A DNA stretch of 52,264 nt from an uncultured Bacteroidota bacterium (GTDB taxonomy: Bacteria; Bacteroidota; Bacteroidia; JADZBD01). Position 1 is the first letter of the stretch. Each line of letters begins with the position of its first letter. Of the stretch, positions 35,142 through 43,124 are shown piece by piece. The DNA lies in assembly GCA_937924855.1 (NCBI GenBank), contig CALEYQ010000029.1, positions 1 through 52,264 of the forward strand, given 5' to 3'. The notes under the pieces were generated by a model. It made no database searches. It was not told where the DNA came from and worked only from the letters and a program-made list of their open reading frames with translations. The translations under genes and the position numbers were made by a program.

Positions 35142-37361
35142 ATGAAAAGAATCTTTACCCTTTTTGTTTCCTTTTTTGTCTTTTCAAACCTTTCGTTTTC
35201 ACAGAACTACGACAGAAAAGAGTTTAGAAGGTTGTTTGAGGAAGGCAATCTTATGATCCTGGAACAGTTTTACGACACGGCCCTATCGACCTTCCTTACT
35301 TTACATAAAATGGATTCCCTGAATGCAAATGTTAATTACAAAGTGGGATTCCTTTTGCTGAAAACGGCAACCATGAAAGTAAAGGCCATTCCTTACCTGG
35401 AACGGGCATCGAAAAGCATTACAAAAAAATACATGGAGTTTGAAGCCTCTGAGAAAAAGGCACCTCCCTCTTCCTTGTTTTTATTGGCTCAGGCCTATCA
35501 CTTTGATTACCGCTTCGACGAAGCCATTTCCTTTTTCGAAAAATACCGCGAATATGTCAACCCCAAAGATGTTGAAACCCTCAAAGACCTGAATCTCAGA
35601 ATTCGTTGGGCCAAAAACGGAAAAGAACTTGTGGCGAACCCAATTGGTTTTGTAATAACCAACCTGGGCGACAGTGTTAACTCACCCTATCCGGATTATT
35701 CACCGGTAATTTCCGCCGACGAGTCCATTATTTATTTTACCTCAAGGAGAAACGGAGGACAGGGAGGGGAGAACAACAAAACCATCGATTTGAAATACTT
35801 TGAAGACATCTGGTATTGCGAAAAGAAAGAAGATGGTACCTGGTCTGCCGCAAAAAATATGGGTCCCATTGTGAACAGTCTCGATCATGAAGCCACCATT
35901 GGTTTAAGTGCCGATGGGAGCCAGCTTTACATTTACAAAGATGTAATGGGCGATGGAGGGATTTTTATTTCGGAACTGAATGGAACTACATGGTCTGTTC
36001 CCGATAAACTGGGCAATGAACCCGGCGACATAACCGACATTAATTCCAAAGACTGGGAAACTCATGCCTGTATTTCGGCCGATGGCCGCACCTTGTATTT
36101 TGTAAGCGACAGGAAGGGTGGATTGGGAGGAAGAGATATTTGGAAATGTGTAAAGCTTCCCAACGGAAGATGGTCGAAAGCCGTTAATCTGGGATCTGAA
36201 ATCAATACGCCCTTCGACGATGATGCGCCCTTTATCCATCCTGACGGGAAAACCCTTTTCTTTTCCTCTAAAGGACATAAGAGTATGGGAGGCTTCGATA
36301 TTTTCTTTTCATCGCTGGGTGAAGATGGAAAATGGAAAGAGCCCACGAATATGGGTTATCCTGTAAATACCACAGATGACGATATTTATTATGTGGTTTC
36401 CACCGACGGAAAAAGAGCCTACTTTTCCTCTTTCAGGGAAGGAAGCCTTGGGGAGAAGGATATTTATATGGCTACGATTCCCACACCTGTGGTTGAACCC
36501 GTTGCCCTTCTGATTGGTTTTATTAAAACGGCCTCCGGCGAACCTCTGCCCGGCGATATTGTGGTAAAAATGACTTCCATCGAAACCGGTGATATTAAAG
36601 ACTACCGTGTAAATTCTTCTTCCGGAAAATATATTATTTCCCTGCCTCCCGGGAAAGAATATACCCTGACTTTGGAAGTGGATGGGAATGTGGTTTACTC
36701 GGAAAACATTAAAACCCCTTTTACCGATTACCTTTCCGAGGGAAAAGAAAAATTCCTGAAAACCATCATCCTTAACGGAACCACTGCCATGGTGGAAGAC
36801 CCGGATAAGGGAAAAGACCCCGAAAAGCCAAAGGATCCCATTCAACCCAAAGATCCGATAAAGCCAAAAGATCCCATTGTTGTAAAGGATCCAAAGAAAA
36901 ATATCGATAATCCTAAAGATAAGCCCAAGGATAAGCCCAAAAATGTGTCCGACGGGCAGCCCCGCAGCGTTCCCCTTGATACCTCTGCCGCAGACTTTTC
37001 AAAGTACTTCACCTATAACAAGAAGGACATTAATGAGGAGGGGGAAAGATTTTTGAAATTTATGGATAGGGTAGAGCAGGAGTTGAAAGACCGGGGGAAA
37101 ATTAGGATTTTGATAACCAGCTGTGCCTCCAAAGTTCCCACCGGAAAACTCTACGGAGGCGATAACGGAAAACTTGCCCTTTCCCGGGCCGTTGAGGCTG
37201 AGGCCGAAATCCGGAAAGCCCTGAAAGAAAGGGGTCTGGATGTTAAATCCGTTGAGTTTAGAGTGTTCTATAAAGTCAGAGGACCCGATTATAAGGGAGA
37301 TTTTATCGAAAACCGGGAGGTTTATGAGCAGTTTCAATACACAAAAGTTTATATCCGCTGA
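35142..37361 (+). CDS. TPR-PD40-CRD protein with degenerate OmpA-like end, paralogue 3
   Basis: 739 residues. Signal peptide (cut near SFSQ), TPR region (about 20-165), five PD40 blades (SADESIIYFTSRR, SADGSQLYIYKD, SADGRTLYFVSDRKGG, HPDGKTLFFSSKGH, STDGKRAYFSS), a carboxypeptidase-regulatory domain (about 450-540), a proline/lysine/aspartate-rich linker of KPKDPI-type repeats (about 548-600) and a C-terminal domain (about 610-739) with the outline of an OmpA domain (LALSRAVEAEAEIRKAL) but without its usual TD and NRR peptidoglycan contacts. The linker could span a distance in the periplasm. Own promoter upstream, terminator downstream. Confidence 0.87.
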   Translation: MKRIFTLFVSFFVFSNLSFSQNYDRKEFRRLFEEGNLMILEQFYDTALSTFLTLHKMDSLNANVNYKVGFLLLKTATMKVKAIPYLERASKSITKKYMEFEASEKKAPPSSLFLLAQAYHFDYRFDEAISFFEKYREYVNPKDVETLKDLNLRIRWAKNGKELVANPIGFVITNLGDSVNSPYPDYSPVISADESIIYFTSRRNGGQGGENNKTIDLKYFEDIWYCEKKEDGTWSAAKNMGPIVNSLDHEATIGLSADGSQLYIYKDVMGDGGIFISELNGTTWSVPDKLGNEPGDITDINSKDWETHACISADGRTLYFVSDRKGGLGGRDIWKCVKLPNGRWSKAVNLGSEINTPFDDDAPFIHPDGKTLFFSSKGHKSMGGFDIFFSSLGEDGKWKEPTNMGYPVNTTDDDIYYVVSTDGKRAYFSSFREGSLGEKDIYMATIPTPVVEPVALLIGFIKTASGEPLPGDIVVKMTSIETGDIKDYRVNSSSGKYIISLPPGKEYTLTLEVDGNVVYSENIKTPFTDYLSEGKEKFLKTIILNGTTAMVEDPDKGKDPEKPKDPIQPKDPIKPKDPIVVKDPKKNIDNPKDKPKDKPKNVSDGQPRSVPLDTSAADFSKYFTYNKKDINEEGERFLKFMDRVEQELKDRGKIRILITSCASKVPTGKLYGGDNGKLALSRAVEAEAEIRKALKERGLDVKSVEFRVFYKVRGPDYKGDFIENREVYEQFQYTKVYIR

Positions 37362-37400
37362 GTTTTTTTTAAAAGATATTCATCAGATTTTCATTAATTT

Positions 37401-37425
37401 AGGGAGCTTTCAGGGCTCCCTTTTT
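37401..37425 (+). terminator. Rho-independent terminator after paralogue 3
   Basis: AGGGAGC (37401-37407) and GCTCCCT (37415-37421) form a 7-bp stem with a 7-nt loop followed by TTTTT. It separates paralogue 3 from paralogue 4, which must have its own promoter. Confidence 0.8.
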
Positions 37426-37466
37426 ATTTCTTGAAACCCTGGCAAGTATTTTGAAGTGTTTGGTTT

Positions 37467-39056
37467 ATGAAACGGCCTTTTATTCTCCTTTTGTTGTCTG
37501 TGGTTCTGGGTTTTTGTCCCAAAATTTCCCGGGCTCAATATCCGATAAAGTCAGATCCTTCCCTGGGTGAAAAATATTTCAGCCAGCGGAATTATAAAGC
37601 TGCTCTTTCTGTTTACCTGCTATTACTTAAATCAGATCCTAAAAATGTTGATTATAACCTGAAGGTCGCCCGGTGCTATCTGCTTTCTCATTCTATTAAA
37701 TCAAAGGCAATTCCCCACCTTGAATTTGTGGTGGCTCAACCCAAATTTGATTACGATGCATGGCTCGATCTGGCCAAAGCCTATCATTACGGAAATCAAT
37801 TCGATAAAGCCATCAATTGCTATAACAAATACAAAGAAAAAAATGCCAAGAAATCTGATGAGGTTGACCGCTATATAGAACAATGTGTCAATGGAAAGGA
37901 ATTAATTAAAAGATCCCTGGATGTTACTTTTGAGAACCTGGGCAAGAACATTAACTCTGAATTCCCCGATTACTACCCATTTGTTTCGGCCGATGATCAA
38001 ACGCTTGTTTTTACCACCCGTCGTAAATCAACCGGTGGTCCTGAGCCGGATGGTTTTTTTCCTTCGGATATATTTATTACCAACAAAAAGGGAGATGCCT
38101 GGGGAAAGGCTGTAGGCATTGGAGGTAATGTGAATACTGCCCTCGATGAACAGGTTACTTATCTGGCCCAGGATGGGAATACCATACTTTATTATATCGA
38201 TTACATCGACATTATGGGTGACCTTTATATGTCGAAACGAATTAACGGGAAAGGTGCTTTTCTCAAACCTTCCCCGCTGCCTTCAACGGTAAATAGTGGA
38301 TTTGAAACCAGCGGTTCTATCTGGGTTTCCCCCGATGGAGAAACTGAAGTGCTTTATTTCGCTTCCAGCCGCCCTGATAATCTGGGTCAAACAGATATTT
38401 ATTCCTGCAAAAGAATTCCTAAATCAGGTCCGAATGGTGAGGTAATGTACGACTGGGGAACACCGGTAAACCTGGGTCCCAATATTAATACGAAATGGAA
38501 AGAAGAGTTTCCCATGGTTTCTCCCGATGGCAAAACGCTCTATTTTGCCTCTGAGGGACACTCAAGTATGGGTGGCTTCGATATTTTTAAGTCGGTGTGG
38601 GACGAAGATGAAAATCAATGGTCAAAGCCCCGAAATCTGGGCTACCCTATTAATACCGCTGATGACGAGCTTACCATCTCCTTCGTCCCGAATAGCAGGA
38701 TCGCATATATTTCCGCCATGCGGGAAGACGGACTTGGCGATCTGGATATTTACCGTGTAATTCTGAATGATATGGAAGGGAGCGAGACTATTTTTCGCGG
38801 GCTTGTTTTGGGATCCGATAGCCTCACCCGCTTAAAAGATGCCATCATTCATGTGGAAAATAAAAAGACAAACGAAGAATACGGAACCTATATCCCCGAC
38901 AAAAACAAAGGGTATTATATTATGGCACTTCCTCCCGGGAAGTGGCGTATTACCATTGAAGCGGATGGGTATTCTATTTATGAAGAAGATATTGTACTTT
39001 TTGATTTTGCAGGGTTCAAGCCTGAAATAGAAAAGAATTTCCGGCTTAAAAAATAA
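37467..39056 (+). CDS. TPR-PD40-CRD envelope protein, paralogue 4
   Basis: 529 residues, the shortest and most divergent of the four. Signal peptide (cut near SRAQ), TPR helices (about 30-150), five PD40-like segments (SADDQTLVFTTRR, AQDGNTILYYID, SPDGETEVLYFASSRP, SPDGKTLYFASEGH, VPNSRIAYISAM) and one carboxypeptidase-regulatory-like domain at the end (about 440-529). No OmpA domain. It is followed by the exonuclease gene after only 4 nt, so it heads a run of co-directional genes reaching 41873. Confidence 0.86.
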   Translation: MKRPFILLLLSVVLGFCPKISRAQYPIKSDPSLGEKYFSQRNYKAALSVYLLLLKSDPKNVDYNLKVARCYLLSHSIKSKAIPHLEFVVAQPKFDYDAWLDLAKAYHYGNQFDKAINCYNKYKEKNAKKSDEVDRYIEQCVNGKELIKRSLDVTFENLGKNINSEFPDYYPFVSADDQTLVFTTRRKSTGGPEPDGFFPSDIFITNKKGDAWGKAVGIGGNVNTALDEQVTYLAQDGNTILYYIDYIDIMGDLYMSKRINGKGAFLKPSPLPSTVNSGFETSGSIWVSPDGETEVLYFASSRPDNLGQTDIYSCKRIPKSGPNGEVMYDWGTPVNLGPNINTKWKEEFPMVSPDGKTLYFASEGHSSMGGFDIFKSVWDEDENQWSKPRNLGYPINTADDELTISFVPNSRIAYISAMREDGLGDLDIYRVILNDMEGSETIFRGLVLGSDSLTRLKDAIIHVENKKTNEEYGTYIPDKNKGYYIMALPPGKWRITIEADGYSIYEEDIVLFDFAGFKPEIEKNFRLKK

Positions 39057-39060
39057 CCCC

Positions 39061-39837
39061 ATGAAATTATCCCTTGCCCGCCACATTGCCTTTTTCGACC
39101 TTGAAACCACCGGAGTTAATGTTGCCTCGGATCGTATTGTTGAAATATCAATTCTGAAAATTAACCCCGACGGGAAAAAAGAGCTGAGAACGGAAAGAGT
39201 AAATCCGGGTATTCCCATTCCACCCCAGGCCTCCGAAATCCATAAAATTTACGATAAGGATGTGGCCGATAAGCCAACGTTTAAAGATCTGGCTAAGAGC
39301 CTGGCTGATTTTTTAAACGGCTGCGATCTGGCCGGATTTAATTCCAATCGTTTTGATGTTCCTCTCCTGGCTGAGGAATTCCTCCGCGCCGGTGTCGATT
39401 TCGATCTGGATGGCCGTTCCCTGGTAGATGTGCAAAATATTTTTCACGCCATGGAACCCCGTAATCTCGGTGCCGCCTATCGTTTTTATTGCGGAAAAAC
39501 GCTAGAGAATGCCCACAGTGCAGAAGCCGATATTGTGGCCACCTCCGAAATACTCGAAGCCCAACTCGAAAAATATAACGATACCCTTAAGCCCGATGTG
39601 AATTTTCTGGCAAAATTTTCGGCCCAAAACAAAAATGTTGATCTGGCCGGTCGCATTGTATATAACGAACAGGGCGAAGAGGTATTTAACTTCGGTAAGC
39701 ATGCCGGAAAGAAGGTTATGGACGTGTTCAAATCGGAACCCTCTTATTTCGACTGGATGATGAAAGGCGACTTTCCCCTTTACACGAAGAAAGTTATTAC
39801 CCGCATTAAACTATCCGGAAAATTCAGGGTGGATTAA
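39061..39837 (+). CDS. DnaQ-like 3'-5' exonuclease with ExoX-type C-terminus
   Basis: 258 residues. The DEDDh exonuclease motifs are visible: D13-x-E15 (FFDLETTG), NSNRFDVPLL and HSAEADIVA. After the catalytic domain (about 1-175) comes a small C-terminal module (FNFGKHAGKKVMDVF ... YFDWMM) seen in ExoX-like nucleases. Such proteins trim DNA 3' ends in proofreading or repair; the polymerase-binding motif was not identified, so an independent repair role is as likely as Pol III epsilon. 3 nt separate it from the phosphatase gene. Confidence 0.9.
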   Translation: MKLSLARHIAFFDLETTGVNVASDRIVEISILKINPDGKKELRTERVNPGIPIPPQASEIHKIYDKDVADKPTFKDLAKSLADFLNGCDLAGFNSNRFDVPLLAEEFLRAGVDFDLDGRSLVDVQNIFHAMEPRNLGAAYRFYCGKTLENAHSAEADIVATSEILEAQLEKYNDTLKPDVNFLAKFSAQNKNVDLAGRIVYNEQGEEVFNFGKHAGKKVMDVFKSEPSYFDWMMKGDFPLYTKKVITRIKLSGKFRVD

Positions 39838-39840
39838 AAT

Positions 39841-40806
39841 ATGTTACCCCTAAAGTTCCCCTTCCTCATAGAAATTTCCCAATCGCAGATTTTATTGGTG
39901 GTGGGTATTACCATTGTACTCACCCTTACCGGTTTTGTCATTTTCCGTCGGATGCTTTTTCATTGGAAACGCAATATTCTTTTGAAAGAACAAAACCAGG
40001 ACTTCTTTCGCCAGAAAATTGAATTCGAAGCCCAGAAGAACGAATTGGAAAAAAAATCAGCCCAGCTGCGCGATTCCATAGAATATGCCCGGAGAATTCA
40101 GGATGCCCTGTTCAATACCGAGCAAATGCTTTCCATAAATTTTCCCGAATCTTTTGTTTTTCAAAAACCAAAGGATATCGTAAGCGGAGATTTTCTATAT
40201 GTAAGTGAAACGGCCCGTGGCCCATTGATTGCTATGGCCGATTGTACCGGGCATGGGGTTCCGGGAGCTCTGCTGGCGGTGGCCGCATACAGCCTCTTGG
40301 AAGAGTCTTTGAATTCAGGTTTTGAGAGCCCCGATAAACTTCTGGAGAACCTCAATAACAGCTTTATTAAAGCTTTTCATCCCTGGTCGGAAAACAGCCC
40401 CAAAAGCGGCATCGACCTTGCCGCCCTTTCCGTGGATAAAGAAAACCGGAAGTTGTACTTTTCCGGAGCCAGAGGCCGCATTTTAATTGTAGGAAAAAAT
40501 TCCGTTCGCGAATTCCGGGGCGAAGCGGTTTCCATTGGTGAAAAACCCGATTGTATATTCCCGCTTCAGGAAATTTCCCTTTCGGAGCAGGATACCGTTT
40601 TTGTGTTTTCCGATGGTTTCCCCGATCAGAAAGGGGGACCCGCGGGCAAGAAATTTATGATGGAACCTTTCCGGAATTTTTTAAAAGAACTGGCCAAACT
40701 TCCGCTCAAAAAATCACCCGGACTGATAGACCGTGAATTAAGAGCCTGGATGGCCGACCGGAGTCAGATGGATGATATTTTGATTGCCGGGTTCAGAATT
40801 GAATAA
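39841..40806 (+). CDS. SpoIIE-type PP2C-like serine phosphatase, membrane anchored
   Basis: 321 residues. One membrane helix (about 16-36), a coiled coil (about 45-90, ending SIEYARRIQDALF), then the SpoIIE phosphatase domain with metal-binding aspartates D117 (VSGDF), D134 (MADCTGHGVPGA), FSDGFPDQ and the C-terminal MDDILI. Such enzymes dephosphorylate STAS antagonists; a STAS protein is encoded at 4424-4774. Located at the end of the PD40 array. The coiled coil probably passes a signal from the membrane. The target is inferred, not shown. Confidence 0.9.
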   Translation: MLPLKFPFLIEISQSQILLVVGITIVLTLTGFVIFRRMLFHWKRNILLKEQNQDFFRQKIEFEAQKNELEKKSAQLRDSIEYARRIQDALFNTEQMLSINFPESFVFQKPKDIVSGDFLYVSETARGPLIAMADCTGHGVPGALLAVAAYSLLEESLNSGFESPDKLLENLNNSFIKAFHPWSENSPKSGIDLAALSVDKENRKLYFSGARGRILIVGKNSVREFRGEAVSIGEKPDCIFPLQEISLSEQDTVFVFSDGFPDQKGGPAGKKFMMEPFRNFLKELAKLPLKKSPGLIDRELRAWMADRSQMDDILIAGFRIE

Positions 40807-40817
40807 AAATTTACGCC

Positions 40818-41426
40818 ATGAAGTTTATCTGTATTGGGAAAAATTACGCCCTTCATGCGAAGGAAATGAATAGTGAGGTTCCCACCGAACCTGTTTTTTT
40901 TCTTAAACCGGAAACCGCACTGCATCGAAACGGAAAACCCTTTTTTTTGCCCTCTTTCAGTAATGAAATTCACCACGAAATTGAAGTGCTCCTGCTCATT
41001 TCCCAAACGGGAAAAGGGATTTCCGAAAAGTTTGCCCACCGTTATTATGAACAAATTGGTATCGGGATTGATTTTACGGCCCGTGATATTCAGGCCCAAT
41101 GTAAAAAAGGTGGCCTGCCCTGGGAAAAAGCAAAAGCTTTCGATAATTCGGCAGCGGTGGGGAAGTTTTATCCCAAAGACCAATTCGATCCGGACAAAAT
41201 TGAGTTCCATTTGACCATTAACGGTGAAACAAGGCAAAAAGGATCCACCGCTGATCTTATTTTCTCCTTCGATAAAATAATCAGTTATGTGTCGGATTTT
41301 ATCACGCTAAAAAAGGGAGATGTTATTTTTACCGGAACTCCCGAAGGTGTGGGTCCCGTGCATCGAAACGATAAAATCGAAGGATTCCTGGGGAATGAAA
41401 AAGCCCTTGGATTTAATATCAAATAA
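40818..41426 (+). CDS. Fumarylacetoacetate hydrolase family protein
   Basis: 202 residues, the small FAH fold. Seen: CIGKNYALHAKEM, the metal-binding HHEIEV, GIGIDFTARDIQ, and GDVIFTGTPEGVGPV. Members hydrolyse or decarboxylate acylpyruvates, oxaloacetate or similar metabolites; the true substrate is not evident. In the run of closely spaced genes between the phosphatase and the DinB-like gene. Confidence 0.93.
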   Translation: MKFICIGKNYALHAKEMNSEVPTEPVFFLKPETALHRNGKPFFLPSFSNEIHHEIEVLLLISQTGKGISEKFAHRYYEQIGIGIDFTARDIQAQCKKGGLPWEKAKAFDNSAAVGKFYPKDQFDPDKIEFHLTINGETRQKGSTADLIFSFDKIISYVSDFITLKKGDVIFTGTPEGVGPVHRNDKIEGFLGNEKALGFNIK

Positions 41427-41429
41427 ACC

Positions 41430-41873
41430 ATGAAAGAAATTGCCGGAAAGCTGATTGAAACCGTAAATAATACGGCCCTTGTATTAAAGTCAATGACTGA
41501 GGATGAATGGGCAAAAAGTTCCGGCCCCGGAAAATGGTCGAAAAAGGAAATTCTGGGTCATCTGGTCGACAGTGCCTTTAATAATCACCGCCGCTTTGTG
41601 GAGGGGCAAATCCGTACCTGCCCCAATATCTTTTACGATCAGGAGGCCTGGGTTTTGGTGCAAAATTACCGGGTAATACCGGGTCCCATCCTGGCCCAAT
41701 TCTGGTGGATGATGAACATCCATATTGCCCACATCCTTGAGATGATGCCTACATCGGGGGAAGCCCGACTGGTGAATACCGGCCACGATAAGGAAGAATT
41801 GCATACCTTACGCTGGCTGGCCGAAGACTACCTCCGCCACCTTAATCACCACCTTCGGCAAATTATTTCCTGA
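41430..41873 (+). CDS. DinB-like (DinB_2) protein
   Basis: 147 residues forming a four-helix bundle of the DinB/YfiT type. GKWSKKEILGHLVDSAFNNHRRF has the usual first metal histidine (GHL) and the C-terminal helix ends DYLRHLNHHLRQI with further histidines. Family members are metal-dependent enzymes such as thiol transferases, often of unknown substrate. 3 nt after the FAH gene. Confidence 0.85.
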   Translation: MKEIAGKLIETVNNTALVLKSMTEDEWAKSSGPGKWSKKEILGHLVDSAFNNHRRFVEGQIRTCPNIFYDQEAWVLVQNYRVIPGPILAQFWWMMNIHIAHILEMMPTSGEARLVNTGHDKEELHTLRWLAEDYLRHLNHHLRQIIS

Positions 41874-41895
41874 ACAAAACTTTTTTTAAATGCCC

Positions 41896-41903
41896 TAAAT
41901 TTG
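41896..41903 (+). promoter_or_regulatory. -7 element of the thiolase gene
   Basis: TAAATTTG fits TAnnTTTG exactly, 19 nt before the thiolase ATG. It suggests that the thiolase and dehydrogenase genes form their own transcription unit. Confidence 0.5.
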
Positions 41904-41922
41904 TACTTTTAGTTAGAACCTT

Positions 41923-43095
41923 ATGAATGCATACATAGTATCCGGATATCGCAGTGCCGTGGGAAAAGCCGGCAAGGGCGGATTTCGCTTTTATCGTCCC
42001 GATGATCTCGCCGCCGATGTTATCCGGCATATGATGAAATCGCATCCCGAAGTGAAGGCCGAAGAAATTGACGACCTCATTGTCGGCAACGCCATGCCCG
42101 AAGCTGAACAGGGCTTGAATATGGCACGCCTGGTTTCTTTGCTCGCCCTGGACACCGACAAAGTTCCCGGGGTAACCGTTAACCGTTATTGCGCTTCCGG
42201 ACTCGAAACCATTGCCATCGCTTCTGCCAAAATTCACAGCGGACTGGCTGATTGCATTATCGCCGGAGGGGCCGAATCTATGTCGCTGATACCCATGGGT
42301 GGTTGGAAAATCGTTCCTAATTATGAGGTGGCTGCAAAGCATCCCGATTATTACTGGGGGATGGGACTAACGGCCGAAGCCGTAGCCAAAGAATATAAAG
42401 TAAGCCGGGAAGATCAGGACGCTTTCAGCCTCCAATCGCACCAGAAATCCGTTAAAGCCATTAAAGAAGGGAAGTTTAAAAGCCAGATTGTGCCCGTTAC
42501 CGTTGAAGAAACATACCTGGAGGGTGGGAAGCGGAAAAAAAGAACTTATGTGGTAGATACCGATGAAGGTCCGCGTGCCGACACCAATCCGGAAGCCCTT
42601 GCCGGGCTGAAACCGGTTTTTGCTGCGGGAGGCAGTGTAACTGCCGGAAATTCTTCTCAAACCAGTGATGGAGCCGCCTTTGTAATGGTGGTGAGTGAAA
42701 AATTCATGAAAGCCCATAAGTTAAAGCCCATTGCCCGCCTGGTGAGTTTTGCCGCTGCCGGTGTTCCCCCAAGAATTATGGGCATAGGGCCCGTTGAAGC
42801 CATTCCCAAAGCCCTTAAAATGGCAGGACTTAAGAAAGAAGATATGGATCTCATCGAACTTAACGAAGCCTTTGCCTCCCAATCTCTGGCCGTAATACGC
42901 AAACTGGACCTTGATCCCGATAAAATAAATGTAAATGGAGGTGCCATTTCCCTCGGTCACCCCCTGGGATGTTCCGGTGCGAAACTTTCTGTCCAGGTAT
43001 TGCATGAGCTGGCTGCACGAAAGAAAAAATACGGCATGGTAACTATGTGTGTGGGAACCGGACAGGGTGCTGCCGGTATCTTTGAAATGATGTAA
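41923..43095 (+). CDS. Thiolase (acetyl-CoA C-acyltransferase)
   Basis: 390 residues with the thiolase catalytic set: nucleophile C90 (NRYCASGLET), H346 (GHPLGCSGA) and C376 (MCVGTGQG). In beta-oxidation it splits 3-ketoacyl-CoA into acetyl-CoA and a shorter acyl-CoA. The neighbour 29 nt downstream is an acyl-CoA dehydrogenase, which fits fatty acid breakdown. The hydratase/3-hydroxyacyl-CoA dehydrogenase (FadB-type) usually beside them is not in this stretch. Confidence 0.95.
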   Translation: MNAYIVSGYRSAVGKAGKGGFRFYRPDDLAADVIRHMMKSHPEVKAEEIDDLIVGNAMPEAEQGLNMARLVSLLALDTDKVPGVTVNRYCASGLETIAIASAKIHSGLADCIIAGGAESMSLIPMGGWKIVPNYEVAAKHPDYYWGMGLTAEAVAKEYKVSREDQDAFSLQSHQKSVKAIKEGKFKSQIVPVTVEETYLEGGKRKKRTYVVDTDEGPRADTNPEALAGLKPVFAAGGSVTAGNSSQTSDGAAFVMVVSEKFMKAHKLKPIARLVSFAAAGVPPRIMGIGPVEAIPKALKMAGLKKEDMDLIELNEAFASQSLAVIRKLDLDPDKINVNGGAISLGHPLGCSGAKLSVQVLHELAARKKKYGMVTMCVGTGQGAAGIFEMM

Positions 43096-43124
43096 TATTG
43101 TCTCCCGAAATTTAATTTACTATT

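Noticed and set aside
36309..36845. 178-codon open frame on the minus strand
   Set aside because: Antisense shadow of paralogue 3; low-complexity composition and no credible start context.
36810..36960. Tandem DNA repeat in paralogue 3
   Set aside because: The repetition is at protein level (KPKDPI-type linker) with variable codons; not a minisatellite.
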